From assembly GCF_001514065.1 (NCBI RefSeq), contig NZ_KQ948429.1, forward strand, positions 434,001 through 498,000: DNA of 64,000 nt, in the 5' to 3' direction. The stretch's first letter is position 1, and the number at the start of each line of letters is the position of its first letter. This stretch comes from Streptomyces antibioticus (GTDB lineage Bacteria; Actinomycetota; Actinomycetes; Streptomycetales; Streptomycetaceae). Below the pieces are notes generated by a model that saw only the letters and a list, made by a program, of their open reading frames with translations, was not told the origin of the DNA and did not search any database. A program made the position numbers and the translations under genes. Below are positions 18,057 to 26,603 of this stretch, piece by piece.

Positions 18057-19745
18057 TCAGAACGAGAACGGGATGTAGCAGGCGGCGGCCAGCACGATCG
18101 CGCCCCAGCCCAGCAGGGCGGGCCTGCGGTACCAGGCGTCGTCGCCCTCGGCGGGGGCCTCGGACATGCCGGGGGAGCGGGTGCCGTAGACCAGGCCCTG
18201 GAGCTCCTCGGCCGGCTTCGGCGCGGTGAACAGCGACACCGCGACCATCACGACCGCGCCCGCGACGAACCCGACGATCGCGGAGACGAAGTTGGCGCCC
18301 TGGTCGGAGGGGATGTCGATGATGCCCTGCTTGTAGATCCAGAAGTAGTTCACCATCGCCGCGACGGTGCCCGCGAGCAGGCCCCAGAAGCCGGACTTCA
18401 CCGACGCCCGCTTCCAGAACATGCCGACGATGAAGACCACGAACATCGGCACGTTGAAGAAGGAGAACAGCGTCTGGAGGTAGCTCATGATGTTGGAGAA
18501 GGACGAGGCGAGGAACGCCGTGCCCACCGAGGCCGCCACGCCGATCACCGTGATCAGCCGCCCGAAGCGGACGTAGTACTCGTCCGCACGGCCGCGCACC
18601 ACGTACCGCCCCCAGATGTCGTTGGTGAACACCGTGTTGAAGGACGACACGTTGGCCGCCATGCCCGCCATGAACGCGGCCAGCAGACCGGTCACCGCGA
18701 TGCCCAGGACGCCGTTCGGCAGCAGCTGTTCCATCAGGTAGGGGATGGCGTCGTTGTACTGGTAGCCCGACTTTTCCGTGCCGAAGCCGGGGATCAGGGC
18801 GGCGGCGGTCAGGCCCGGGATCATCACCAGGAAGACGATGAAGATCTTGGGGTACGCGGCGATCAGCGGGGTGCGCTGGGCGGCGCTCAGGTTCTTCGCG
18901 GACAGGGCGCGCTGGACCTCGGCGAAGTTCGTCGTCCAGTAGCCGAAGCTCAGCACGAACCCCAGGCCGAGCACGATCGTCAGCCAGTTCGCGCCCAGCG
19001 GGTTGTCCGAGCCGATGCCCGTACCGCCCCACGCCGTCGTGAAGTTCTCGCCGTGCTCGGCCGTCAGCTTGTCGGTCAGGCCGCCCCAGCCGCCGACCTT
19101 CTTCAGGCCGAGCACCACGATCGGGATGAGGGCCGCGAGGATCACGAAGAACTGCAGCACCTCGTTGTAGATCGCGGAGGAGAGACCGCCGAGGGTGATG
19201 TACGCCAGCACGAACGCGCCGGCGACCAGGATCGCCACCCACTGCGGCCAGCCCAGCAGAGCCTCGACGACGATCGCGAGGGCGTACAGGTTCACCCCGG
19301 CGATCAGGATGGCGGCGAAGGCGAACAGGGCCGAACTCAACAGGTGCGCCCATTTGTCGAAGCGCAGCAGCAGCATCTCGGGGACCGAGCGGACCTTGCT
19401 GCCGTAGTAGAAGGGCATCATCACCAGGCCCAGGAAGACCATGGCCGGGATGGCGCCGATCCAGTACCAGTGCACGGTGTACGCGCCGTACTGGGCGCTG
19501 TTGGCGGCCATGCCGAGGATCTCGGTGGCGGCCAGGTTGGCCGAGATGAAGGCCAGGCCGGTGATCCAGGCGGGCAGCGAGCGGCCCGAGAGGAAGAAGT
19601 CGAGGCTGGTCTTCACCGATCTGCGGGCGGCGAAGCCGATGCCCAGGACGACGACGAAGTAGATGGCCAGGATCGTGTAGTCGAGCCAGTTCGTGGGGAG
19701 TCGTAGCTCGGCCGCCAGATATGTGACGTCTGTGGGGTTTTGCAT
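18057..19745 (-). CDS. Sodium/solute symporter (SGLT-like, SSS family), probably for galactose or another sugar
   Basis: The 562-residue transporter of the LeuT-fold SSS family has about 14 membrane helices. Visible landmarks are the N-terminal NWLDYTILAIYFVVVLGIGF, FFLSGRSLPAWITGLAFIS with the Asn/Ala-rich first helix (ANLAATEILGMAANSAQYG), and GGLSSAIYNEVLQFFVILAA, close to bacterial SGLT sugar transporters. It is divergent from galTEK with 109 bases between starts, so galactose is the most likely substrate, taken up with Na+. Translation starts at the ATG at 19745. The shared intergenic region carries repeated TGTTTGA elements, suggesting common control with the gal operon. Confidence 0.87.
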   Translation of the reverse strand: MQNPTDVTYLAAELRLPTNWLDYTILAIYFVVVLGIGFAARRSVKTSLDFFLSGRSLPAWITGLAFISANLAATEILGMAANSAQYGAYTVHWYWIGAIPAMVFLGLVMMPFYYGSKVRSVPEMLLLRFDKWAHLLSSALFAFAAILIAGVNLYALAIVVEALLGWPQWVAILVAGAFVLAYITLGGLSSAIYNEVLQFFVILAALIPIVVLGLKKVGGWGGLTDKLTAEHGENFTTAWGGTGIGSDNPLGANWLTIVLGLGFVLSFGYWTTNFAEVQRALSAKNLSAAQRTPLIAAYPKIFIVFLVMIPGLTAAALIPGFGTEKSGYQYNDAIPYLMEQLLPNGVLGIAVTGLLAAFMAGMAANVSSFNTVFTNDIWGRYVVRGRADEYYVRFGRLITVIGVAASVGTAFLASSFSNIMSYLQTLFSFFNVPMFVVFIVGMFWKRASVKSGFWGLLAGTVAAMVNYFWIYKQGIIDIPSDQGANFVSAIVGFVAGAVVMVAVSLFTAPKPAEELQGLVYGTRSPGMSEAPAEGDDAWYRRPALLGWGAIVLAAACYIPFSF

Positions 19746-19854
19746 GGGGGGATTGAACCCTTCGGCTGGCGCTCTTTGTTTGATTCCGACGTTGACGCTG
19801 CTGTCGAGTTATGGTTACTTGTGTTTAGTTCTGTTTGAGTGAAGGAGTCCGGCG
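19746..19854. promoter_or_regulatory. Divergent gal/symporter control region with TGTTTGA repeats
   Basis: TGTTTGA occurs at 19777-19783 and 19832-19838, with the variant TGTTTAG at 19822-19828. A possible -35 TTGACG lies at 19792-19797 with TTACTT 17 bases later. The galP1 promoter of Streptomyces is known to be galactose-induced and glucose-repressed through a complex repeated-hexamer operator. That these particular repeats are the operator is inference. Confidence 0.55.
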
Positions 19855-20916
19855 GTGAAGAAGACCTCGACCCGGCTGGCCGACGGTCGCGAGCTCATCT
19901 ACTACGACCTGCGTGACGACACCGTCCGGGACGCGGTCGACCGCCGCCCGCTGGAGCGGACCGTCACCACCTCCGAGGTCCGCCGCGACCCGCTGCTCGG
20001 GGACTCGGTGGCCATCGCCTCGCACCGGCAGGGCCGCACCTACCACCCGCCGGCCGACGAGTGCCCCCTGTGCCCGTCCGAGGGCGACCGGCTGAGCGAG
20101 ATCCCGGACTCGTCGTACGACGTCGTCGTCTTCGAGAACCGTTTCCCCTCTCTGGCCGGTGACTCCGGCCGCTGCGAGGTCGTCTGCTTCACCTCCGACC
20201 ACAACGCGTCCTTCGCCGACCTCAGCGAGGAGCAGGCGCGTCTGGTCCTGGAGGCGTGGACGGACCGGACGTCGGAGTTGTCGCATCTGCCCTCCGTTGA
20301 GCAGGTGTTCTGCTTCGAGAACCGCGGCGCCGAGATCGGTGTGACCCTCGGACATCCGCACGGGCAGATCTACGCGTACCCGTTCACCACGCCTCGCACC
20401 GCCCTGATGCTGCGCCAGGTGGCCCAGCACAAGGAGGCGACCGGCGGGGGGAACCTCTTCGACAGCGTGCTGGAGAGCGAACTCGCCGGTGAGCGGGTCG
20501 TCCTGGAGAGTGAACACTGGGTCGCGTTCGTGCCGTACGCCGCGCACTGGCCGTACGAGCTCCACCTGTACCCGAAGCGCCGGGTCCCGGACCTGCTCGG
20601 GCTCGACGAGGACGCGCGCTCAGAATTCCCCCAGGTTTATCTGGAACTCTTGAAGCGCTTCGACCGGATCTTCGGCGAGGGCGAACCGGCGACGCCGTAC
20701 ATCGCGGCCTGGCACCAGGCCCCGTTCGGCCAGCTGGAGGAGTTCGAGGGCGTCAGCCGTGACGACTTCGCGCTCCACCTCGAGCTTTTCACCATCCGCC
20801 GCACCTCCGGCAAGCTGAAGTTCCTCGCGGGTTCCGAGTCCGGCATGAGCGTGTTCATCAACGACATCCGGCCGGAGGCCGCGGCCGAGCGACTGCGAGA
20901 GGTAGCGAGTTCATGA
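19855..20916 (+). CDS. galT: Galactose-1-phosphate uridylyltransferase
   Basis: GalT, second enzyme of the Leloir pathway, exchanges UMP between UDP-glucose and galactose-1-phosphate. The 353-residue protein shows the zinc site [10 protein letters not shown], the [10 protein letters not shown] segment, the catalytic His-Pro-His in [16 protein letters not shown], and the C-terminal [19 protein letters not shown] region. The GTG at 19855 follows GAAGGAG at a good distance. It is the first gene of galTEK and overlaps galE by four bases (ATGA). Confidence 0.96.
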   Translation: MKKTSTRLADGRELIYYDLRDDTVRDAVDRRPLERTVTTSEVRRDPLLGDSVAIASHRQGRTYHPPADECPLCPSEGDRLSEIPDSSYDVVVFENRFPSLAGDSGRCEVVCFTSDHNASFADLSEEQARLVLEAWTDRTSELSHLPSVEQVFCFENRGAEIGVTLGHPHGQIYAYPFTTPRTALMLRQVAQHKEATGGGNLFDSVLESELAGERVVLESEHWVAFVPYAAHWPYELHLYPKRRVPDLLGLDEDARSEFPQVYLELLKRFDRIFGEGEPATPYIAAWHQAPFGQLEEFEGVSRDDFALHLELFTIRRTSGKLKFLAGSESGMSVFINDIRPEAAAERLREVASS

Positions 20917-21881
20917 GCGGTAAGTACCTGGTGACGGGTGGCGCGGGTTACGTCGGCAGCGTGGTCGCCCAGCATCTGCTGGAGGCGGGCCACCAGGTCG
21001 TCGTCCTCGACAACCTCACCACCGGCTTCCGCGAGGGCGTCCCGGCGGGCGCGACCTTCATCGAGGGCGACATCCGCGACGCCGCCAAGTGGCTCGACGC
21101 CTCCTTCGACGGCGTGCTGCACTTCGCCGCGTTCTCCCAGGTCGGCGAGTCCGTCGTCAAGCCCGAGAAGTACTGGGACAACAACGTCGTCGGCAGCATG
21201 GCCCTGCTGGGCGCGATGCGCGAGGCCGGCGTCCGCAGGCTCGTCTTCTCCTCCACGGCCGCCACGTACGGGGAGCCGGAGCAGGTCCCGATCGTCGAGA
21301 CCGCGCCGACGAAGCCGACCAATCCGTACGGCGCCTCCAAGCTCGCCGTCGACCACATGATCACCGGCGAGGCGGCGGCCCACGGCCTGGCCGCGGTCTC
21401 CCTGCGCTACTTCAACGTCGCCGGCGCGTACGGCGCGTACGGCGAGCGGCACGACCCCGAGTCGCACCTCGTCCCCCTGGTCCTCCAGGTCGCCCAGGGC
21501 AAGCGCGACGCCATCTCGGTCTTCGGCGAGGACTACCCGACGCCGGACGGCACCTGCGTCCGCGACTACATCCACGTCGCCGACCTGGCCGAGGCCCACC
21601 TCCTCGCCGTCGCGGCCGCCACCCCCGGCGAGCACCTGATCTGCAACCTCGGCAACGGCGAGGGCTTCTCCGTCCGGCAGGTCATCGAGACCGTCCGCCA
21701 GGTCACCGGCCACCCGATCCCCGAGGTCCTCGCCCCCCGCCGCGGCGGCGACCCGGCGACCCTGGTGGCCTCGGCCGCCACCGCCCGCGAGAAGCTGGGC
21801 TGGAACCCGTCCCGCGCGGATCTCGCGGGCATCGTCGCGGACGCGTGGGAGTTCACGCAGAACATCTCGAAGGAGCAGTAG
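20913..21881 (+). CDS. galE: UDP-glucose 4-epimerase
   Basis: GalE interconverts UDP-galactose and UDP-glucose using bound NAD+. The 322-residue short-chain dehydrogenase-fold protein has the Rossmann motif [22 protein letters not shown], the catalytic Ser-Thr region ([13 protein letters not shown]) and YxxxK ([13 protein letters not shown]), and the substrate loop LRYFNVAGA. The C-terminal part ends in the usual [12 protein letters not shown]. It overlaps galT (ATGA) and its TAG stop shares one base with the galK start (TAGTG), so the operon is tightly coupled. Confidence 0.96.
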   Translation: MSGKYLVTGGAGYVGSVVAQHLLEAGHQVVVLDNLTTGFREGVPAGATFIEGDIRDAAKWLDASFDGVLHFAAFSQVGESVVKPEKYWDNNVVGSMALLGAMREAGVRRLVFSSTAATYGEPEQVPIVETAPTKPTNPYGASKLAVDHMITGEAAAHGLAAVSLRYFNVAGAYGAYGERHDPESHLVPLVLQVAQGKRDAISVFGEDYPTPDGTCVRDYIHVADLAEAHLLAVAAATPGEHLICNLGNGEGFSVRQVIETVRQVTGHPIPEVLAPRRGGDPATLVASAATAREKLGWNPSRADLAGIVADAWEFTQNISKEQ

Positions 21882-23035
21882 TGCGGGCACAGCAGGTCCG
21901 GGCCGGTTTCGTGGAGCTCTACGGCACCGAGCCCGAAGGTGTCTGGTCGGCGCCGGGGCGCGTCAACCTCATCGGTGAGCACACCGACTACAACGACGGC
22001 TTCGTGATGCCCTTCGCGCTGCCGCACACCGCGGTCGCCGCGGTCTCCCGCCGCGACGACGGCGTCCTGCGGCTGCACTCGGCGGACGTCGACGGCGGGG
22101 TCGTGGAACTCCGGCTGGACGAGCTGACCCCGGAGTCCGACCGCGACTGGACCGCGTACCCGGCGGGCGTGGTCTGGGCCCTGCGCGAGGCGGGTCACCC
22201 GGTGACCGGCGCCGACATCCACCTCGGCTCCACCGTGCCCTCGGGCGCGGGCCTGTCGTCCTCGGCGGCGCTGGAGGTCGTGGTCGCCCTCGCCCTGAAC
22301 GACCTGTACGAACTGGGCCTGCAACGCTGGCAGTTGGCCCGCCTGTGCCAGCGCGCCGAGAACGTCTACGTCGGCGCCCCCACCGGCATCATGGACCAGA
22401 CGGCGTCGGCGTGCTGCGAGGACGGCCACGCGCTCTTCCTCGACACCCGCGACCTGTCCCAGAAGCAGATCCCCTTCGACCTGGCCGCCGAGGGCATGCG
22501 CCTGCTGGTCGTCGACACCCAGGTCAAGCACTCCCACAGCGAGGGCGAGTACGGCAAGCGCCGCGCCGGCTGCGAGCGCGGCGCGGCCCTGCTGGGCGTC
22601 GACGCCCTGAGGGACATCCCCTACGCCGACCTCGACGCGGCCCTCGCCCGGCTCGGCGACGACGAGGAAGCCGTCCGTCTGGTCCGGCACGTCGTGACCG
22701 AGGACGAGCGGGTCGAGAAGGTCGTCGACCTGCTCAAGTCGGGTGAGACGCGGGCGATCGGCCCGGTGCTGGTGGCCGGTCACGCCTCCCTGCGCGACGA
22801 CTTCCGCATCTCCTGCCCGGAGCTGGACCTCGTCGTCGACACGGCCATGAGCGCGGGCGCCCTGGGCTCCCGGATGACCGGCGGCGGCTTCGGCGGCTCG
22901 GCGATCGTGCTGGCGGACGTGGCCGACGTCGACACCGTCACCAAGGCGGTCGAAGAGGCCTTCGCGGCGGCCGGGTTCACCGCGCCGCGCGTGTTCGAGG
23001 CGGTGCCGTCACCGGGGGCGCGCAGGCTGGTCTGA
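21881..23035 (+). CDS. galK: Galactokinase
   Basis: GalK phosphorylates galactose at C1 with ATP, the entry step of the Leloir pathway. The 384-residue GHMP kinase has GRVNLIGEHTDYNDGFVMP (galactokinase signature), the ATP loop VPSGAGLSSSAALEV, the catalytic Asp in APTGIMDQTASACCEDGHAL, and MTGGGFGGSAIVL. The GTG at 21881 overlaps the galE stop by one base; the much longer upstream frame (to 21089) is only a GC-rich shadow of galE. Its last 27 bases overlap the end of the convergent acetyltransferase gene. Confidence 0.96.
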   Translation: MRAQQVRAGFVELYGTEPEGVWSAPGRVNLIGEHTDYNDGFVMPFALPHTAVAAVSRRDDGVLRLHSADVDGGVVELRLDELTPESDRDWTAYPAGVVWALREAGHPVTGADIHLGSTVPSGAGLSSSAALEVVVALALNDLYELGLQRWQLARLCQRAENVYVGAPTGIMDQTASACCEDGHALFLDTRDLSQKQIPFDLAAEGMRLLVVDTQVKHSHSEGEYGKRRAGCERGAALLGVDALRDIPYADLDAALARLGDDEEAVRLVRHVVTEDERVEKVVDLLKSGETRAIGPVLVAGHASLRDDFRISCPELDLVVDTAMSAGALGSRMTGGGFGGSAIVLADVADVDTVTKAVEEAFAAAGFTAPRVFEAVPSPGARRLV

Positions 23036-23482
23036 CCTCCGGCCGAGCCGCTTCGTCAGGGTGTACTCCGTGATCCCCGGCGGGTAGTCGGGGATCACGC
23101 ACACCACGTCGTACCCCTGCTTGCGGTAGAACTCCGGCGCCTGGAAGTCCCACGTCTCCACCCGGGACATCGCACACCCCCGTTCCTCGCGGGCGACTCG
23201 CTCCGCCTCCGCGAGCAGCCGCGACCCCAGGCTCGCGCCGCGGTGGCGTTCGTCCACCCACAGGTACGTCACATGGAGCCAGGCCGTCCAGGTGTGGCCG
23301 ACCAGCCCGCCGGCCAGCTCCCCCGCCGCGTCCAACACCCAGACATGGACCGGAAGTTCGCGTTCGTCCGGGGTGCCGCGCAGGGCGCGCAGGACCGGGG
23401 AGGCCGCCGTGTTGGTGTCCCGCAGCCGGATACGCAGCAGATCGCGCCGGTCTTTGTCGACTTCTGTCTCCATACGAAACAT
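23009..23482 (-). CDS. GNAT family N-acetyltransferase
   Basis: This is a GCN5-related acetyltransferase of about 157 residues. The acetyl-CoA region is visible as YLWVDERHRGASLGSRLLAE, followed by the family's C-terminal features DFQAPEFYRKQGYDVV. Substrate unknown. Alternative ATGs lie at 23494 and 23473; 23482 has GGTGAG just upstream. The frame continues open to 24154, but that is shadow. The 3' end overlaps galK by 27 bases on the opposite strand. Confidence 0.86.
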   Translation of the reverse strand: MFRMETEVDKDRRDLLRIRLRDTNTAASPVLRALRGTPDERELPVHVWVLDAAGELAGGLVGHTWTAWLHVTYLWVDERHRGASLGSRLLAEAERVAREERGCAMSRVETWDFQAPEFYRKQGYDVVCVIPDYPPGITEYTLTKRLGRRSDQPARPR

Positions 23483-23757
23483 GCGGCTCACCATAAACGC
23501 GCTGGACAGCCAGTTCTGCAAATTACCTTCCGCTGCTGCCCCCCGGCCGTACCCTGATGAACAGCACCGGTGGGGGCCGGTGCTGATCAGGGGGCGAGAC
23601 AAGTCGGGTACGACACCCGAAGTGGGGGTAGCAGTTCGGGCACGGCGGCGGCCGTGCGCGGCGCCATCGCGCTTCGGGCGTCGTACCCGCGCCTGGTCTT
23701 CCGTCTCCCGACGATGGGGTATCCCCTGCTCTTCAAGAGCTTGGGGAAGGGGGTTTC

Positions 23758-24531
23758 GTGGTTCGCATCCGAGTCCTGGTCGTCGACGACCATCGCATCT
23801 TCGCCGAGTCGCTCGCCGCCGCCCTGGCGGCCGAGCCCGACGTCGACGTCTCCGCGGCCGGCAGCGGTCCCGCCGCGCTGCGCAGCCTGGAGCGCGCGGT
23901 GGCCGAGGGCCGCCGTTTCGACGTGCTGCTCGTCGACGCCGACCTGGGCGGCAACGTCCAGGGCATCCGGCCCGCCGTGCCCGTCCAGGAGGCGGGCGAG
24001 GACGGGCTCGTCGACGGCATCTCACTGGTGGCCGGGGTGCGTACCGCGCAGCCCGGCGTCCGGATCGTCGTGCTCGCCGAGAAGGACGATCCGCGGCGCG
24101 CCGCGCTCGCCCTTCAGGCCGGTGCGTCCGGCTGGGTGGCCAAGGACTGCTCACTGTCCCGGCTGCTGACGGTCATACGAGGGGTGCTGCGCGACGAGAC
24201 CCATCTGCCGCCCGCCCTGCTCACCGGGGTGCTGCGGGAGCTGACCGCCGCGCGCAAGCACCGCACGGAGAGCGAACGGCTGGTGGAGTCGCTCACCCCG
24301 CGCGAGCGCGAGGTGCTGCGCTGCATGGTCGCCGGGCTGGGCAGAAAGGCCGTCGCCGAACGGCTGTTCCTCTCTCCGCACACCGTGCGCACCCATATGC
24401 AGAACGTCCTCGGCAAGCTGGGCGTGCACTCCACGCTGGCCGCCGTCGCGCTCGCGCGGCGGGCGGGGGTCGGACCGGTGGATCTGGAGCCGGCCGGGCG
24501 CATCCGGGCGGAGGAGACGCACACCGCCTGA
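23758..24531 (+). CDS. LuxR/NarL-family response regulator
   Basis: The 257-residue regulator has a receiver domain (1-150) and a LuxR helix-turn-helix (LTPREREVLRCMVAGLGRKA ... HTVRTHMQNVLGKLGV). The receiver retains the acidic pair (VVDDH), the phospho-acceptor Asp (FDVLLVDADLGG) and the Lys (GWVAKD). Between the Asp and the next helix there is an extra segment of about 20 residues (NVQGIRPAVPVQEAGEDG). The GTG at 23758 follows GGGAAGGGGG. No histidine kinase is adjacent; the orphan kinase at 37.7 kb is a candidate only by class. Confidence 0.88.
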   Translation: MVRIRVLVVDDHRIFAESLAAALAAEPDVDVSAAGSGPAALRSLERAVAEGRRFDVLLVDADLGGNVQGIRPAVPVQEAGEDGLVDGISLVAGVRTAQPGVRIVVLAEKDDPRRAALALQAGASGWVAKDCSLSRLLTVIRGVLRDETHLPPALLTGVLRELTAARKHRTESERLVESLTPREREVLRCMVAGLGRKAVAERLFLSPHTVRTHMQNVLGKLGVHSTLAAVALARRAGVGPVDLEPAGRIRAEETHTA

Positions 24532-24540
24532 GCGGGCGAG

Positions 24541-24556
24541 GCGGCTCCTCAGCCGC
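24541..24556. terminator. Short hairpin between convergent LuxR and MarR genes
   Basis: GCGGCT and AGCCGC with a CCTC loop form a 6-bp GC stem in the 28-base gap between the two stop codons. It could terminate either strand, but the stem is short. Confidence 0.5.
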
Positions 24557-24559
24557 TTC

Positions 24560-25057
24560 TCAGCCGGGGATGTTGTCGAACGGGGCGGTCAACTGGCGCA
24601 GCAACCCCGCCAGTTCGCCCCGCTGGGCCCGGGAGAGCTCCGCGAGGATCGCCCGCTCCTGGTCGAGCAGTCCGGCCAGGGCCTGGTCCGCGCGGTCCCG
24701 GCCCTCGTCCGTCAGCCGGACCAGCACGCCACGGCGGTCCGAGGGGTCCGGCAGCCGTTCCACCAGGCCCTTCTTCGCCAGCCGGTCGATACGGTTCGTC
24801 ATCGTGCCCGACGTCACCAGGGTCTGCGTCAGCAGCTGGCCGGGCGAGAGCTGATACGGCGTTCCCGCGCGCCTGAGCGCGGTCAGGACGTCGAACTCCC
24901 AGGGCTCCAGGCTGTGCTCGGAGAAGGCCAGACGGCGCGCGCGATCCAGGTGCCGGGCCAGCCTGCTCACCCGGCTGAGCACCTCGAGCGGTTCCACGTC
25001 GAGGTCAGGGCGCTCCCGGCGCCACGCAGCGACCAGCCGATCGACCTCGTCCTCCAT
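24560..25057 (-). CDS. tamR: MarR family regulator TamR
   Basis: The 165-residue winged-helix regulator has the MarR core PWEFDVLTALRRAGTPYQLS, the recognition region LVTSGTMTNRIDRLAKKGLV and the wing RLPDPSDRRGVLVRLT. It is divergent from the trans-aconitate methyltransferase gene. In S. coelicolor the same pair is known: TamR binds palindromes in the shared intergenic region and is released by citrate-type ligands such as trans-aconitate, so it senses aconitase failure under oxidative stress. The operator copies are visible here (25078-25121). Assignment rests on context and the operator. Confidence 0.88.
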   Translation of the reverse strand: MEDEVDRLVAAWRRERPDLDVEPLEVLSRVSRLARHLDRARRLAFSEHSLEPWEFDVLTALRRAGTPYQLSPGQLLTQTLVTSGTMTNRIDRLAKKGLVERLPDPSDRRGVLVRLTDEGRDRADQALAGLLDQERAILAELSRAQRGELAGLLRQLTAPFDNIPG

Positions 25058-25077
25058 GACGATCAGTGTAGTGGTTG

Positions 25078-25121
25078 TGTCGATGTGAAGTCTCTTGATG
25101 TCGAGTCTCTTGACGTCAAGA
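25078..25121. promoter_or_regulatory. Three phased TamR-type operator copies
   Basis: A 15-bp unit occurs three times: a degenerate copy TGTCGATGTGAAGT (25078-25091), TCTTGATGTCGAGT (25093-25106) and the perfect 14-bp palindrome TCTTGACGTCAAGA (25108-25121). The centres are 15 bp apart. The array covers most of the space between the divergent tamR and tam starts, fitting joint repression. Confidence 0.8.
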
Positions 25122-25146
25122 TATATCGAGGGGCACAGTGGATCTC

Positions 25147-25941
25147 ATGACCACTTGGGACCCCGCCCAGTACCTGCGCCACGCCGACCACCGCGCCCGC
25201 CCCTTCCTCGACCTCCTGGCCCGCGTACCCGACCTGCCGAGGGACCCGGCGCGCATCGCCGACCTCGGCTGCGGCCCCGGCAACGTCACCGCCCTCCTCG
25301 CCGACCGCTGGCCCACCGCCCGCATCACCGGCTACGACAACTCGCCCGAGATGCTCGACAAAGCGCATGTCGAGCACGCGGGCCCCACCCCGGGCGGCGG
25401 CAGCCTCGACTTCGCCCACGCCGACGTGCGGACCTGGGCGCCCACCGGCTCGTACGACCTCATCATCAGCAACGCCACCCTCCAGTGGGTCCCCGGGCAC
25501 CTGGAGCGCTTCGCCGACTGGATCGACGCCCTCGCGCCCGGCGGCACCCTCGCCCTCCAGGTCCCCGGCAACTTCGACGCCCCCAGCCACCGGCTGATGC
25601 GCGAACTCGCCGCGTCCTTCGGCCTCCCCGTCGCCCTGCGCCACGACGACGCCGTCCACACCCCCGAGGCCTACCTCGCCCACCTCACCGCCCTCGGCTG
25701 CACCGCCGACGTCTGGGAGACGACGTACGTCCACCTCCTCACCGGCGAGGACCCGGTCCTTGACTGGGTGAAGGGCACCGGACTGCGGCCCGTCCTCACC
25801 GCCCTCGCCGACGACCCGGCGGCCCGCGAGAAGTTCCTGACCGCCTATCGCGCCGCCCTGCGCGAGGCCTACCCGGCGGGTCCGCACGGCACCCCGTTCC
25901 CGTTCCGCCGCATCTTCGCGGTCGCCCGCAAGGAGGCGTGA
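25147..25941 (+). CDS. tam: Trans-aconitate 2-methyltransferase
   Basis: Tam methylates trans-aconitate, an inhibitory by-product formed from cis-aconitate, with S-adenosylmethionine. The ~264-residue class I methyltransferase begins MTTWDPAQYLRHADHRARPF, matching the start of E. coli Tam, and has the SAM motif IADLGCGPGNVTALLADRWP, the acidic loop GYDNSPEML, and DLIISNATLQWVPGH. A GTG nine bases upstream (25138) has GAGGGG only four bases before it and could be used instead. It is divergent from tamR and four bases from the following VOC gene. Confidence 0.92.
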   Translation: MTTWDPAQYLRHADHRARPFLDLLARVPDLPRDPARIADLGCGPGNVTALLADRWPTARITGYDNSPEMLDKAHVEHAGPTPGGGSLDFAHADVRTWAPTGSYDLIISNATLQWVPGHLERFADWIDALAPGGTLALQVPGNFDAPSHRLMRELAASFGLPVALRHDDAVHTPEAYLAHLTALGCTADVWETTYVHLLTGEDPVLDWVKGTGLRPVLTALADDPAAREKFLTAYRAALREAYPAGPHGTPFPFRRIFAVARKEA

Positions 25942-25944
25942 CGG

Positions 25945-26307
25945 ATGATCACCGCCGTCGACCACGTCCAGCTCGCCGCCCCGCCCGGCTCCGAGGACCG
26001 GCTGCGGGCCTACTACGCCGGTGTCCTCGGCATGACCGAGATCCCCAAGCCGCCCGCCCTCGCGGCCCGGGGAGGGTGCTGGTTCCAGGCCGGGCCCGTC
26101 CAGCTCCACCTCGGCATCGAGGCCGCCTTCCGGCCCGCCCTCAAAGCCCACCCCGGGCTGCGGGTCACCGACATCGAGACCTACGCCGCCCGGCTGGAGA
26201 CCCGCGGCGCCACCGTCACCTGGGACACCGACCTGCCGGGACACCGGCGGTTCTACTCCTACGACCCCGTCGGCAACCGGCTGGAGTTCCTGGAACCGCG
26301 CGTTTGA
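25945..26307 (+). CDS. VOC superfamily (glyoxalase-like) protein
   Basis: The 120-residue protein has the vicinal-oxygen-chelate fold: DHVQLAAPPGSEDRLRAYYAGVLGM at the N-terminus, CWFQAGPVQLHLGIE, and the C-terminal FYSYDPVGNRLEFLEPR. Such proteins bind a metal and act as lyases, isomerases, dioxygenases or resistance proteins; substrate cannot be read from sequence. It starts three bases after the tam stop, with AAGGAGG across the tam end, so it is in the TamR-controlled operon. A role in handling a reactive metabolite alongside Tam is inference. Confidence 0.82.
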   Translation: MITAVDHVQLAAPPGSEDRLRAYYAGVLGMTEIPKPPALAARGGCWFQAGPVQLHLGIEAAFRPALKAHPGLRVTDIETYAARLETRGATVTWDTDLPGHRRFYSYDPVGNRLEFLEPRV

Positions 26308-26374
26308 GCGGCCCGGCCACGGTTCACCCGGCAGCCGGGAAACGCAAACGCAGTCGCAGTCGGGAGTGAGTGAC

Positions 26375-26548
26375 GTGGCGAAGGACCAGAAGGCCAAGGC
26401 CAAGAAGGAACAGGCCAAGGGCAAGGCCAAGGAGGCCGTGGGCCGCGCGGTCGGCAACGAGCGGTTGACCACCAAGGGCCGCGCCGAACAGATGAAGGGT
26501 GACGCGCGTCAGGCGAAGGAGAAGGAGAAGGACATCTTCAAGCACTGA
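26375..26548 (+). CDS. CsbD family stress protein
   Basis: This 57-residue, highly charged Lys/Ala/Glu-rich protein is of the CsbD type (AKGKAKEAVGRAVGNERLTT ... GRAEQMKGDARQ). CsbD proteins are small, general-stress-induced and of unknown mechanism. The frame opens with a GTG at 26366, but GGGAG directly overlaps that position and is well placed for the GTG at 26375. It has its own terminator, shared with the convergent TetR gene. Confidence 0.85.
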   Translation: MAKDQKAKAKKEQAKGKAKEAVGRAVGNERLTTKGRAEQMKGDARQAKEKEKDIFKH

Positions 26549-26561
26549 CGTCTTCGTCCCG

Positions 26562-26603
26562 AAGAGCTGAGGCCGGCGGGTGTGCTGCCGGGCCTCAGCT
26601 CTT
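26562..26603. terminator. Bidirectional terminator between csbD-like and TetR genes
   Basis: AAGAGCTGAGGCC (26562-26574) and GGCCTCAGCTCTT (26591-26603) form a perfect 13-bp stem. The right arm overlaps the stop codon of the TetR gene (26595-26597). Confidence 0.85.

Noticed and set aside
21089-21880. A 264-codon N-terminal extension of galK through galE.
   Set aside because: The extension is Arg/Pro-rich shadow; galactokinase begins at the GTG at 21881, where the family similarity starts.
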